NCBI GenBank assembly: GCA_036346225.1
Contig: JARFIW010001750.1
Span: 62,001 to 126,000, forward strand
DNA: 64,000 bases
Source of the DNA: Platerodrilus igneus
Taxonomy: Eukaryota; Arthropoda; Insecta; Coleoptera; Lycidae
Direction: 5' to 3'
The position numbers were made by a program, and so were the translations under genes. Below the pieces are notes generated by a model, which saw only the letters and a program-made list of their open reading frames with translations, was not told where the DNA came from and ran no database searches. This document shows, piece after piece, positions 25,458 to 36,330 of this stretch (position 1 is its first letter; each line of letters starts with the position of its first letter).

Positions 25458-26733
25458 CATCACTCAATAAGTCCGTAGGATAACTAGGAAAAACACATTT
25501 TTTTGGCGAAATTCGATTTTATTCATCAACATACATTCCTTCAAGAGTGATACAATCAGTCCAACGCCGTTCTAGCATTTCGATACCTTTTTTGTAAAAC
25601 AATTCGTCTTTGGCCTCAAAATAAGCTTCAGTTTCAGCGATCACCTCTTCATCCGAGCCAAATTTTTTCCGGCGAGCATTTTTTCAGGTCTGCGAACAGG
25701 TAGTAGTCGCTGGGGCCAAATCTGGAGAATACGGTGGGTGCGGAAGCAATTCGAAGCCCAATTGGTGCAATTTGGCCATCGTTGCGATCGACTTGTGACA
25801 CGGTGCATTGTCTTGGTGAAAGAGAATTTTTCTTCTTCATGTGTGGCCGTTTTTGGCAATTTCTTCCTTCAAACGCACTAATAATGCCATGTAGTATTCG
25901 CTGTTGATTCTTCTTCCTTTCTCAAGATAGTCGATGTACAAAATTCCGTGCGCATCCCAAAATACAGACGCCAAAACCTTACCAGCCGACTTTTGCGATT
26001 TTGGTCGCTTTGGACGTGGTTCTCCGACTGCAGTCCACTCAGCTGACTGCCGATTAGACTCTGGAGTGTGGTGGTGGATCCATGTTTCATCCATTGTCAC
26101 ATACCGACGCAAAAGTCCTTTTATTCCGGTTGAACAGCTCCAAACAGCTTTCAGAATTATCGACACCTTGTTGTTTTTGGTCCACTGTGAGCAAACGCGG
26201 CACCCACTTTGAGAACAGCTTTCTCATGGACAAATGTTCATGCAAAATAGTGTGCACACTGCCTTCTGATATCTTCAAGGTGTCAGCTATCTCACGCAAT
26301 TTCACTTTTCTGTTTTCCAAAACGATTCGGTGGACTTTTTTGATGTTTTCCGGTGTAACCACCTCAATTGGCCTTCCAGAACGTTCAGCATCGTCAGTGT
26401 CTGTACGGCCACGTTTAAAATCAGCAAACCACTTCTGCACCGTTTGCCTCGATGGAGCAGAGCCCGGATAACACTTATCAAGCCATGCTTTGGCTGCGAT
26501 GGTATTTTACCCATCAAAAGCAATGATAAATCAACACGCGAAATTGCTTGGAATTCATTTTTTTGAAAAACTCAAAAGTATCGTCACTTGAACCTCTGTA
26601 ACTTGTAAACTAATCGTCGGATTGTCATGAAATTTTGACAGATATCTTTTTAAGGTTAGTACTTCCTACAAATCATATGGATTATTACATAGCAACGCCA
26701 TCTATGTATCATCCTACGGACTTATTGAGTGAT
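25458..26733 (-). mobile_element. mariner transposon
   Basis: The terminal inverted repeats start CATCACTCAATAAGTCCGTA on both sides. The right side is followed by TA; the left has CA where TA is expected, which fits a mutated target duplication. The length of about 1.28 kb is standard for mariner. The transposase inside is readable but has frameshifts. Confidence 0.92.
25641..26560 (-). pseudogene. mariner transposase, frameshifted
   Basis: The N-terminal HTH part (26,560-26,087) carries QKWFADFKRGRTDTDDAER followed by SGRP and the mariner signature WVPRLLTVDQK. The catalytic part (26,166-25,837) has the first Asp in VTMDETWIHHHTPE, then GKVLASVFWDAHGILYIDYL. The second-Asp motif HQDNAPCH is present at about 25,800 but in another frame than its neighbours. 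The third Asp lies in GPSDYYLFADL (25,840-25,649), replacing the usual SPDLAPSDYFLF. At least three frameshifts break the reading frame. The family, mariner proper with D34D chemistry, is clear. Confidence 0.92.
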
Positions 26734-27892
26734 GTAGTATTTTCTAGTAGTAGCCATAATTTAAATTGCTCGTTTGTAAGTTTCACTTTACTACCAAGAA
26801 GTTGAGGAATACTGAACACTTTAAAACAACTCATGTTTATCGTTTTAGCTACCATCGGATTCTAAATTACATACGAAAATACTTTCCCATGGCGTAAAGG
26901 AATACAACCGTTATCTCTGCTGCGTTGTTTGTGTGCCAAATACAAACTAAATTTATGACTAATCAATAAAAATTATAATTATAATACGAATGAATATTGT
27001 TTAATTGCCTACACTCAGTATAAGGTGTAGTTTTCTTTAGCACAACTGCTCTTTGCCACCGAGTATTTACATGATCCTAACACTTTTGGAATAAGAGTCT
27101 AATTTAGAAATGCGTATTTCCTTCAGGACTAGACAGCATTTGCCTTGAATATTTTTTCTTTTTGGGTTACTTTCACTATAATCTCCAAATAATTTACTGA
27201 TGAGTAATTAACGGTGGGAAGTACAGACGACCTCGTTTCTGGTTTCTCGGGTAATTTAATTTACAATCCATTTAGCTTTTTAATGCTGTTTTTTTTGTAA
27301 TCAACCACAATAACCATATGTGGTATTACTTACACAATATACACTTGCCAAATTTAGTTTATACTGATGAGTATAAGCTATAAAGCGTTTCCCATCAACA
27401 TATACTTGTTCGCACATTTACAATCTGCACATATATGCATTTGAAGTAAAGCATCCTAGACCAGTTTTTTCTAATAACGCTTTTGTTTGGAACTATACAG
27501 CATTTATAACATTTTACTTAACGTCTAGTCAACTAGAACAAGCAGATGTTATGATACTAATTCTACAAAAAATCTCCGCAAAGTTTAGTTGAAACCAACA
27601 GGCATGCAACAATTCTACAATATACTCGTACTCACATTTGTGATCCACACATCTATCCATTTTTAATAGGGCGCACGGTATTACTTCCTTTGTGCCATAT
27701 TGCGGTCACCAGATTTCTGTATATTATACATATCACATCTACCTAATCAGGAGTGTCTTCGTATTATGAAAATAATATTAGCATATAAGTTGTTAGTAAA
27801 TCTATTGTATACTTATGTACGATTGTAAATGCACATATCTGTATATTCTTTATAAAATCATATATGATTTGACTTGCTTAATTTTCATACTG

Positions 27893-28429
27893 TGTTACAT
27901 TCCAAATTTGGAAATGTACATTTTGTTAAATATGTGAGTAAATTCCCGCCAATATTTTAAAATAAACTTGTTAATTTTCGCCATCCCGAATAGTTGCGTT
28001 TGCGCAAAAGAATGCGCAGGCGCGGAGTGAATGGCGCAAGTGCGCGGAGTAACACGACATTATTAGCCACGAGACGTCAAGCCGAAAACAGCTACCTGTG
28101 TTGCGTGTTTGTCTTTTCTCTTTTTTAGGATGTAGGTTCCCTTTTATCTTTATCTTCGAGTACCTTGATTTGTATCCTTGTTCCCTTACCTACGAACGAA
28201 CGAAAGAGGAGAAACAACTAAATTTGGTCTCAACAATCGTGTGATGGACCCACAACGAGATGTCCCTGAGATTTAACTGCAAGGCGCGTTTTAAGTGAGT
28301 ACATTGCTTTATTTATATTTTAAATTAAGATTTGTATCAATTTTAAACGTGTTTGGTATTTGATACAATTTGCAACTTAATTATGTTATAATATACAATT
28401 GCGCAATATTATGAAACGTGGAGTGTATG
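27893..28429 (+). repeat. LTR-like unit, copy 1
   Basis: The unit starts TGTTACATTCCAAATTTGG and contains a GC-rich block (TGCGCAGGCGCGG), a T-rich stretch, and a GTGAGTAC splice-donor-like site. Copies lie at 33,004 (plus, about 95% alike by eye), 42,400 (plus, diverged) and 51,289-51,857 (minus, complete with a target duplication). Compared with the complete copy, copies 1 and 2 lack the last 45 bp or so and stop matching at the same place. It is read as the LTR of a Ty3/gypsy-type element. Confidence 0.75.
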
Positions 28430-28791
28430 AGTGACGCCCATACGTGTGTTGAAAATTCGTCTTAACTTCTAATTTATTTTGTAAGATGTTAGTTTATGAA
28501 TATATATTTGTAGAAAAATTAGGTTTTTCACACAAGTAATATAATAAAAATAATTTTTTTAAATTTTAGTGGCTTTTGGGTAGAAAAAATATAACTTGGC
28601 AACATTGCATTTAGTAACTTTTATCTTATGTTGCCATGACATTTAATGGAGCTTGGAATGTCAATTTATATAATCAAGAAGTGCAATTTTTGATGGTGTT
28701 TGTTTACTTTTTATATATATATTATTTTAAACTGAGTTAATTGCCATTGGCATTTCTGTTGAATAATTACCTAACGTGATTTGGAATTAAA

Positions 28792-28829
<38 letters not shown>

Positions 28830-29752
28830 AGAAAAGTAGGTTTAATGAGTCTTAAATTAAACAAAGTAAAAAGGAATTATTGGCAAGTGACTCAATAATA
28901 TAATATAACCCCCCCTTTTAGGATTGATAATTATGATATATGAGCAAAATAGCAATGCACCAAATTGCCCTATAATTTCCTTTCTTTAATTAATAATCAA
29001 CTTCTCTATTGGGTCCTTAAATCTGCGCCTTGACCAATTGAAACTCTTATCTCAGGTTAATTTTGTGAATAAATCTATATCTGCATACAGCGTGAGTTCT
29101 GAACCATATACAGATGTATGTGACACTGCCAGTCAAATGACCTCTAGTTAATTCTACTAAAGCAATTTTTAAATGTGACAGTGTAAACAATTACTTGAAA
29201 ACTACGCACCGTAAACAGTTTATATTAGTTAATAATTTAAGATTTCAATCGAGTATAATAGATTGAGTGTTTCAAATATGACACTGAAAATAATAATACT
29301 ACCTGAACTTCCAATGAAACGTCTTGCTGCTGAACAATGAAGCTCCACTTTTTTTTAGGCTTTACGTACATATTCAAATGAAAGTGAAAGTTTAACATCT
29401 TATACCTAACTCAAATCAAATGAAAACGTACTAAGTGACTTCAAATCTTAGCTATACATACATATTCACATGGCAGTGAAGTTTCCTTTTAAATATTTAA
29501 ACAAAATTTTATGATATACAAGCAACAGCAGTTCACTTCATTGGCACATCCTTTTCAAAATTACTTTACGAAATCACCAACAACCAATTTGAAATCTTAA
29601 AACTTCATTTTCTATTAATTATCATTTTATATATTTTAACAAGTAACTGCCCTCACCATCTCCTTCATCAATTATTTTACGAACTAGAAGTCTATATCTG
29701 AGTGGTACTTCAGTGCGTCAAGGTTCAAATCTCATATATATCACATAATATC

Positions 29753-29797
<45 letters not shown>

Positions 29798-29998
29798 CTG
29801 TTGTGTTTAACAATTCTCTTAACCTCACTTCTGAATGTACGAAAATGTGCTTTGGATTTAAATAATTCTTTTTGTAAGTATTCTTAGCCATAGATAAAAA
29901 GCTTTATTTACCATCCATTATGATTTAAAAAAAAATCTCTTAAAATCACACTAAATCTGGTTAAATAATTATTTTAAACCTGAAATTCCTCTAGTTTA
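28430..29998. repeat. TA microsatellites and dispersed repeat copy B
   Basis: TA runs lie at about 28,796-28,827 and 29,754-29,792. Between them is the block shared with 12,542-12,616 (28,817-28,893), followed by the sequence collinear with 9.67-10.3 kb (28,930-29,350). No gene was recognised. Confidence 0.7.
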
Positions 29999-30568
29999 TT
30001 GAAAGCTGTTTTTAGTTTAAATTTAAGCAATGGATTAGAACACCCTATCGCTTATGTTAGTCGTGCCTTAACTGCTGCTGAACAAAAATACTTAGCTACC
30101 GAACGTGAATTATTAGGGGTTATCTTTGGTATTGAAAAATTTAGAGGATATGTTGAAGGTGCACATTTTACAGTAATTACTGATTGTGCAGCCCTCACAT
30201 GGTTAAATAACTTAAAACAATCCGCAGGTCGGTTGGCAAAGTGGAACTTGCGTATTTCTCAATTTACCTTTGACGTTCGGCATAGACCTGGCAAATTAAA
30301 TATTGTACCTGATGCCTTATCTCGCGATGTTGCTTCTCTTAACCTTCCAGATCTAATTCCTGATTCCTAGTATCTTAATATGATAAAGAAAGTTTCTGAA
30401 AATCCCGATAAATTTTCCACCTTTCGTGTAACAAATAATAGATTATATAAATCTGTACCTTCCTCATCTCGCAAAATCTCTAACATCCCTAAATGGAAAC
30501 TTGTTGTTCCTACCGCTAATCGCAGTGAGGTTAAGGTAGGCTTGGCTGTCAAGCGAACAATATAGTAG
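29999..30568 (+). pseudogene. Ty3/gypsy pol fragment: RNase H and start of integrase
   Basis: The first 123 codons hold the RNase H domain of a gypsy polyprotein: EHPIAYVSRALTAAEQKY, ATERELLGVIFGIEKFRGY, VITDCAALTWL, then HRPGKLNIVPDALSR. After a stop at 30,368 the frame continues (30,380-30,565) with NNRLYKSVP and WKLVVPTANRSEV, the lead-in to the integrase zinc-binding domain. The HHCC finger itself is missing, because the sequence then passes into an LTR at 30,569. The RT upstream is also missing. Two large deletions have therefore left a pol core of under 600 bp. Confidence 0.88.
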
Positions 30569-30817
30569 TGTTATTATTATTACAGTTGTCAGTTGAGTTT
30601 GACTGAAAGGTATCTTTAAATTTAAAATAGTACATTTGTACATTTATAGTTATTTGTACAATTAAAGCTTTACGTTTATATACAAGTAACTTCTGAAGGT
30701 ATTCGAAATCAGTCGACAAACAAATAAAAGTATTTTCGGAGAACTATAATAAAGGGAAACTCAAAGAGCACTCTCCAAGAGATCACTATTTCGTCCTCTC
30801 ATTAGGATAATCTTACA
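30569..30817 (+). repeat. Gypsy LTR, 249 bp
   Basis: It starts TGTTATTATTATTACAG and ends CTTACA, the TG...CA form expected of an LTR. A primer-binding site follows after 3 bp. An AATAAA-like signal lies at 30,723 (AAATAAAAG). The LTR follows pol remnants but precedes a PBS, so it is a 3' LTR and a 5' LTR at once. That is what a tandem, LTR-sharing pair of elements leaves after deletion. Confidence 0.72.
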
Positions 30818-30820
30818 AAG

Positions 30821-30837
30821 TGGCGCCCAACGTGGGC
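30821..30837 (+). other. Retrotransposon primer-binding site
   Basis: TGGCGCCCAACGTGGGC matches the tRNA-Lys-type primer-binding site used by many insect gypsy elements. It begins 3 bp after the LTR end. Confidence 0.82.
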
Positions 30838-33003
30838 GAACCCAAAAGTAGCTTTATGTAAATCAACTTCAACAGCTTGTGCTTGTACAAGTAAGTTTTT
30901 TGAAACGCACCGCTAACCTGACCTGTTGTTAGTACGTATATCAGTAAAGTATATACGAATCCAACCAAGCTTGATTTGAGTAACTACACTAAAGAAACTG
31001 TACATTTTCAAAATATTAATCGACACTGTACCAATTCAGTTCGAAAATATCCGTTTCGCGTTGTTATTCTGATAGATTTAAAAAAAAAGAGATTTCAGGT
31101 TAACATATCTACAGACACTGATGTTTCAGTTTGTAAATATCCCCTCTCGAATTACTGTAATAGATAGTATACTAAATATACTCGGCGTAATATCATAACA
31201 TAAACACGTTCTATACAGCCGCTTACGACATTATTTTGGCAGAAGTAGTGTGTACCAATTTATGAATCTACGTTCCGGAAATATTTTACCTGATTTTCAC
31301 GTTTCATTTTTTTAACGGTTTACCTAATGTTTTTGTCCCTGCTATAAATTAGTTAACTTTATTTAGTCTTTTCTTTTCTTATACAGCACTTACCTTCTAC
31401 ACGTTTGGCTTATTTACCTTAAATTAACTATCTTTTTGCTGCCCGTTAACTTTGTTTTGAATTTATTTCTAGTCACATACCTGTTTGTTATCTAGATTAT
31501 CTAATATAACTCCGTCGCTTCATTTAATTAATCTTAGCACCTTTTCTACATCATATTATTTTGTTTTCAGCATTTATCCTACGTTATTTAATCACATGGT
31601 GATTGTCGTAACTTTGGTTGCAATGACTCCTTGAATTTTTACGCTTGGTTTTAGCTGATGTTGAGTGGATGCTTTTTTTTTGGGCTCCCATAGGAGCCGC
31701 GGCTATGCTTTTGTAAGAAATAGTCCATATTCGCAGTTGCAAAAAACTGGAAGTTTCTATTCCATGTGTTCCTCTTTTGAATTATTACAGTCGCTCACTT
31801 TGTCTTATATCATTACTTGTTTTCTTCTACTATTAACATTGATATCCTATCGAATTCTCGGTTGTTTTTAGCATATTGGGACAGGATGGTTGTATTTAAC
31901 TGCTCATAGTTAGGCATTCTTGTGTGTTTATGGCGTTACCGTTTCTAAAACTTACCTTGGAACAGTTGGTTTTTTGTGTGAAGGTATCTGTAGTGATGCT
32001 TTTAAGTTGTTGTTTCAACTTTTGTCTGATTTTCTTATCGCAATGGATGCACTCGTTAGGAAAATGATCGTACTAGTTCTCATCAAGAGTCTAGTAATTT
32101 TTTAACTTATTATGTGTCTTATCTTACCTAATTAACGGCATCAAGGAGCCACTCTATCTTGTATCTTTGTGATGGATGACATAACGGCTTGGTGAGCTGG
32201 GGAATTCTACGCTATATCTTTAATGTGTGTAGTCGTAGCGTGCCTTAGCGTGCTGGGACGTTTCAGATCCATCTATCGTTATCTATTTTTATCTTAATAC
32301 CTTTATGTTACCTATTACCTTTGATAATAACTTGAAACTATATCTTACTATCTTTTGTTTTCCTAAAGTTTGGTATTTATGATCAGACGTAGGAATTTCT
32401 ATTTTTTGAGTAGCAATGTAATTTGTTAGGTTAGTAACGTAAGAAATTAGTAAGAAGGTACTGTCGGTAAATTTGTTGATTCACAACCATGTCATGAACA
32501 AGTTTTGATGTGTATTGTTTATTAAGCCAGAGCACCAATACATAAAAATTTGTTAAAATGTATAGTAACTTGTTCTCTTGGGCATTTTGAAATTTGGGCA
32601 TTTTTTCTTGCCAAAGAAAAAAAACAGTTTAAATGCAATGCTTATGTGCGTGTGCACTTAAAAACTGTAATGTTAGCCTTAGTTATATATGTTAGGCGAC
32701 TTGTCGCATTTGTTTTAGTTTATAGTAGTGTTTCGTGCTCTCCGACAAATTTGTGCTGTCGATTATAACTGCGCCACATCAAAGACTCGTGTGTGCATTT
32801 ATAGATGTAGTTCCAAAACAATGGGGCTACACATTCCGTTTTCTGGTTATTCGTAAAACGCTTTATCGGTTGAAAAATCCAGGTGGCGTCTAAAATAAAC
32901 ATTTTCTAGAATGTAAGTTAGTCAAGATTTAGATTTTAAGTTTTTACCGTGCTAACAGTCTTTTTCTTTTTTTAAGATTTTTATTTTATGGCTTTGTCGC
33001 GAT
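30838..33003. other. No gene recognised (possible gypsy leader at the start)
   Basis: The first few hundred bases after the primer-binding site may be untranslated leader of the gypsy element. The rest is T-rich on the plus strand, with ORFs of 60-76 codons that carry no recognisable domain. Confidence 0.55.
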
Positions 33004-33521
33004 TGTTACATTCCAAATTTGGAAATGTACATTTTGTTAAATATGTGAGTAAATTTCCGCCAATATTTTAAAATAAACTTGTTAATTTCTGCCATCCCGG
33101 ATAGTTGCGTTTGCGCAAAAGTATGCGCTGGCGCGGAGTGAGTGGCGCAAGTGCGCGGAGTAACACGACATTATTAGCCACGAGACGTCAAGCCGAAAAC
33201 AGCTACCTGTGTTGCGTGTCTTGTAGGTTCCCTTTTATCTTTATCTTCGAGTACCATTACCTGTATCCTTGTTGCCTTACCTACGAACGAACGAAAGAGG
33301 AGCAACGACTAAATTTGGCCTCAACAATGGCGTGATGGACCCACAAGGAGATGGCCCTGAGATTTAACTGCAAGGCGCGTTTTAAGTGAGTACATTGCTT
33401 TATTTATATTTTAAATTAAGATTTGTATCAATTTTAAACGTGTTTGGTATTTGATACAATTTGCAACGTAATTATGTTATAATATACAATTGTGCAATAT
33501 TATGAAACGTGGAGTGTATCA
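33004..33521 (+). repeat. LTR-like unit, copy 2
   Basis: It nearly matches copy 1 at 27,893 in the same orientation, 5.1 kb apart. One deletion of about 20 bp lies in the T-rich part near 33,222. It stops matching at the same point as copy 1 (...GGAGTGTAT). The sequences inside the pair do not show a primer-binding site next to copy 1 or a polypurine tract next to copy 2, so a genuine LTR pair is not established. Confidence 0.72.
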
Positions 33522-34199
33522 ACTTGTGTTATAAATATTAACAAAATTTGTATAATCTTTAGAGCTACGTAGAATATTCATTTTCAAACTTGTAACCAAA
33601 ATATACTTATGCTGCCTTCTTGAAATAACAATTTTATTTATATTTACAATATAAATCAATTATCATTTCTTGCTCTGTTGTTGATAGATCAAATTTATCC
33701 CATGTTTCAATTGAAAAGGAATGTCTTAACAATTCGTAATTAGAAGTATCGGTCTTGAAAATAAATTCAGAATTGATGCTGCAGATTGGTCAAATTACTG
33801 TTAAGAATAATTTTGCTGTCTTCTGTTTCAATCTCACAACAAGTCTGATTGAAATTGGGAAGCATAGGCAAATTATTATTTTCTAAATTTACTATCTATA
33901 ACTTTATTTTCTTTTTGTATAAGTAACAGCTTGTTTCTATATGTGTCAGTGCATCACTTTAAAATATCAAGCTTCCCATAATGTCCACCAAACAAGCGAG
34001 CTTTGTACGAAGCTTTACATTTTATAACCCAAACCCGGCGCTAATCATTTTACCGCCTGAGACTAACATCCTCTTTAGCCAATCTCAGAGAAATAATATT
34101 AATTTTTTCAATTTTATTTTTAACGCAATTTATACCACGTAGTTCAAAAAAATAATTTACTTATTGAAAGGGCCGTTCTGAAGGGATCTGCACTTTGAA
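33522..34199. other. No gene recognised
   Basis: AT-rich sequence between the LTR-like unit and the LINE. Nothing was seen in it. Confidence 0.6.
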
Positions 34200-36330
34200 G
34201 AATACCAGAATTGGTAGAATGGTTTGCGTATTTAGGCGGATCTAATCTAAAGAACCGAGCAACCAGAGTAAGACAGGTCACAGAAAGAAAGCAGCAGCTA
34301 TTTTGTTACAGTGGCAGATACCATAGGGGTCATTATAGCATTCTAACTAACACTACTGCGATGCGGAAGACAAATGAAAACCACCACATTACATCTCAAG
34401 TACACAACGTACCAAAACCCTTTTATAAATGATGGCATTCTCTTGAGTAAAAGATTGTAGAGTTTCCCATTCGGATCTCCGGGAGGGAACTACTTTGGAG
34501 GATGTGCTCGACGAGCTCAATAAAAGGAAAAGAAGAACCGAGAACATCTTACGAGTTGAAGCGTGGAATGTTAGAAGCATAAAGCTAGTAGACAAATTAG
34601 AAAAGTTAAAAATTAAAATGGATAGGGTAGCACCAGATGCAGAAAAGCTAAAAACAATGGATTGTAGAAAAGTGAAAAGAGGTACAAACTAAGATGGAAA
34701 TAGGATAAACAAACAAAGCATACAAACTAGCTAGAACGGACTTTATGGATATAAAACAGTATAGCAAAGATTTAAGAGGCGCGGGAGGAGCATTATTATA
34801 GAAGAGATAAAAAAGTGGATAGGTGACAAGAATATCTAGCAAATTTATATGAAGGATAGCAACTTGAAGCACTAGAACAGAAACTAGACACTGAAAAGGA
34901 TGACTTAGGATATCCTATGCTTAGAGATGGGTTTTAATTGGCACTAACGAGTCTGAGAAATAATAGGGCACAAGGTATAGATAAAGTGCACACAGAAACT
35001 CTTAAAACCGCTGGACAAGCACTAACGGAACGTCTCTTCCAACTTATAAGCTATATGTACGAGACAAGCTTGATATCCAAAGAGTTCAAACGTAACACCA
35101 ATTCACTATACCAAAAAAGAGAGATGGGGATTGATATGAAAGATTCCAAACATTAAGTTTGACAGCACACGTATCAAAAATATTAAATAGAATTGTACAA
35201 AGACGGATTGCAAAACTGGCTAAAAAAATATTAGGGAAAGATCAATTTGAGTTTAGGCAAATCAGCACGACATTTTAGCTTTAGGTGTGGTTGTGGCGAA
35301 AACAATTGAAAAAAGATAAAGCATATTTATGGGATTTGTAGATCTGGAAAAGGCACTCGACAACGTAAAATGGAAATAAAATTTCGAAATACCCAAAAAA
35401 AATAAAAATGAGTTATAGAGCATATACGTAGCATATACAAAGAGCAAATAGTGGTAATAAAATTATAGCAGGAATATAACGAAATATATATTAGGAAAGG
35501 GGTGAAACAAAGATATGCGATATCACCATTAATTTTTAACTGCCGAAAAAGCAAAGAATACTGTCAAATGCAGGAAGACATTTGGAATTATTATGCAAAG
35601 ACAAACGATTGATATGATTAGATTTGCAGATAATATAGCGGTATTAGCATCTAGCAAGGAAAAGTTAGAAGCTCCGCCGAAAGAAATGGAAACCGTTCTA
35701 ACAGAGGGTTACGGTATGAAAATTACCAAAAATAGAACTAAAGTGCCAGTATGTAAAGGAGGGGAAAATAAGTCAAAAAATAGAGTACAAATAGTAAACG
35801 ACAACTTCGAGGAGGTTAAAAATTTTTATTACTTAGGAACCCAAATAACGCAAGATGGAAAAAGTGCAAAAGACACAAATTAAAGATTAGCAAAAGAACG
35901 TGCTGCATTTAACAAGAAAAAACAATTACGTTGGAGTACAAGAAACATGGAAACAAGGAAAAGATTGCCGAAAACATGTGTGGAACAAATCACTGTATGA
36001 CGGTGAAACGTGGACAGCAGGAGAAGCGGGCAGGAAAAATAGAAGACCTTGAAATGTGGTGCTGTGTACGTATGATGAAGATATCTTGGACAGACAAAGC
36101 TACAAACAAAATAGTACTAGAAATAGCAAGGAAAGAAGTATGTCAAAAACAGTAAAAAGAGGACAGATGACATGATAGGTCACATATTCCGGCATGAGGG
36201 AATAGTGCGGAATATATTAGAAACAGATATGGGAAAAAGGGAGGTAGAGGTAGACCTAAATTAGACTATTGCACACAAATAGTGAAAGATGTAGGGTTTG
36301 AGAGTTTCAAGGAAATGTGTAAATCAGACA
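34200..36330 (+). pseudogene. RTE/BovB-like LINE (endonuclease + RT), internally deleted
   Basis: The 5' region (34,200-34,510) is shared with the second copy at 44.0 kb. The apurinic endonuclease start is seen at 34,540-34,650 (ILRVEAWNVRSI). The rest of the endonuclease is missing. The RT follows from about 34,920: NNRAQGIDKVHTETLKTAG (finger motif), RTQRRIAKL-like and QFEFRQ-like blocks in broken frames, then the palm at 35,593-35,883 with IRFADNIAVLAS. Here the catalytic FADD is changed to FADN. The C-terminal region has NFYYLGTQITQDGK, METRKRL, and EMWC.RMMKISWTDK (in pieces). The RTE-type assignment comes from the craniofacial-development-protein-2-like endonuclease start and this tail. 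Confidence 0.82.

Larger units (their letters stand above)
24990..27892. repeat. Diverged palindromic repeat interrupted by a mariner
   Basis: About 25,085-25,400 matches about 27,505-27,870 in reverse complement. Shared blocks include CAACTAGAA.AAGC.GATGTTATG, ATCTCCGCAAAG (CCTCCGCAAAG on the other side), ATATCACATCTA.CTAATCAG and TGTCTTCGTA. The mariner at 25,458-26,733 sits in the left arm. The left arm read on the minus strand keeps an open stretch (starting MSCFKVFSIPQLLGSKVKLT near 26,835) whose function I do not recognise. This may be two opposed copies of an unknown transposon gene. Confidence 0.6.

Noticed and set aside
27360..27400. CTGATGAG near 27,365
   Set aside because: No GAAA or closing stem nearby.
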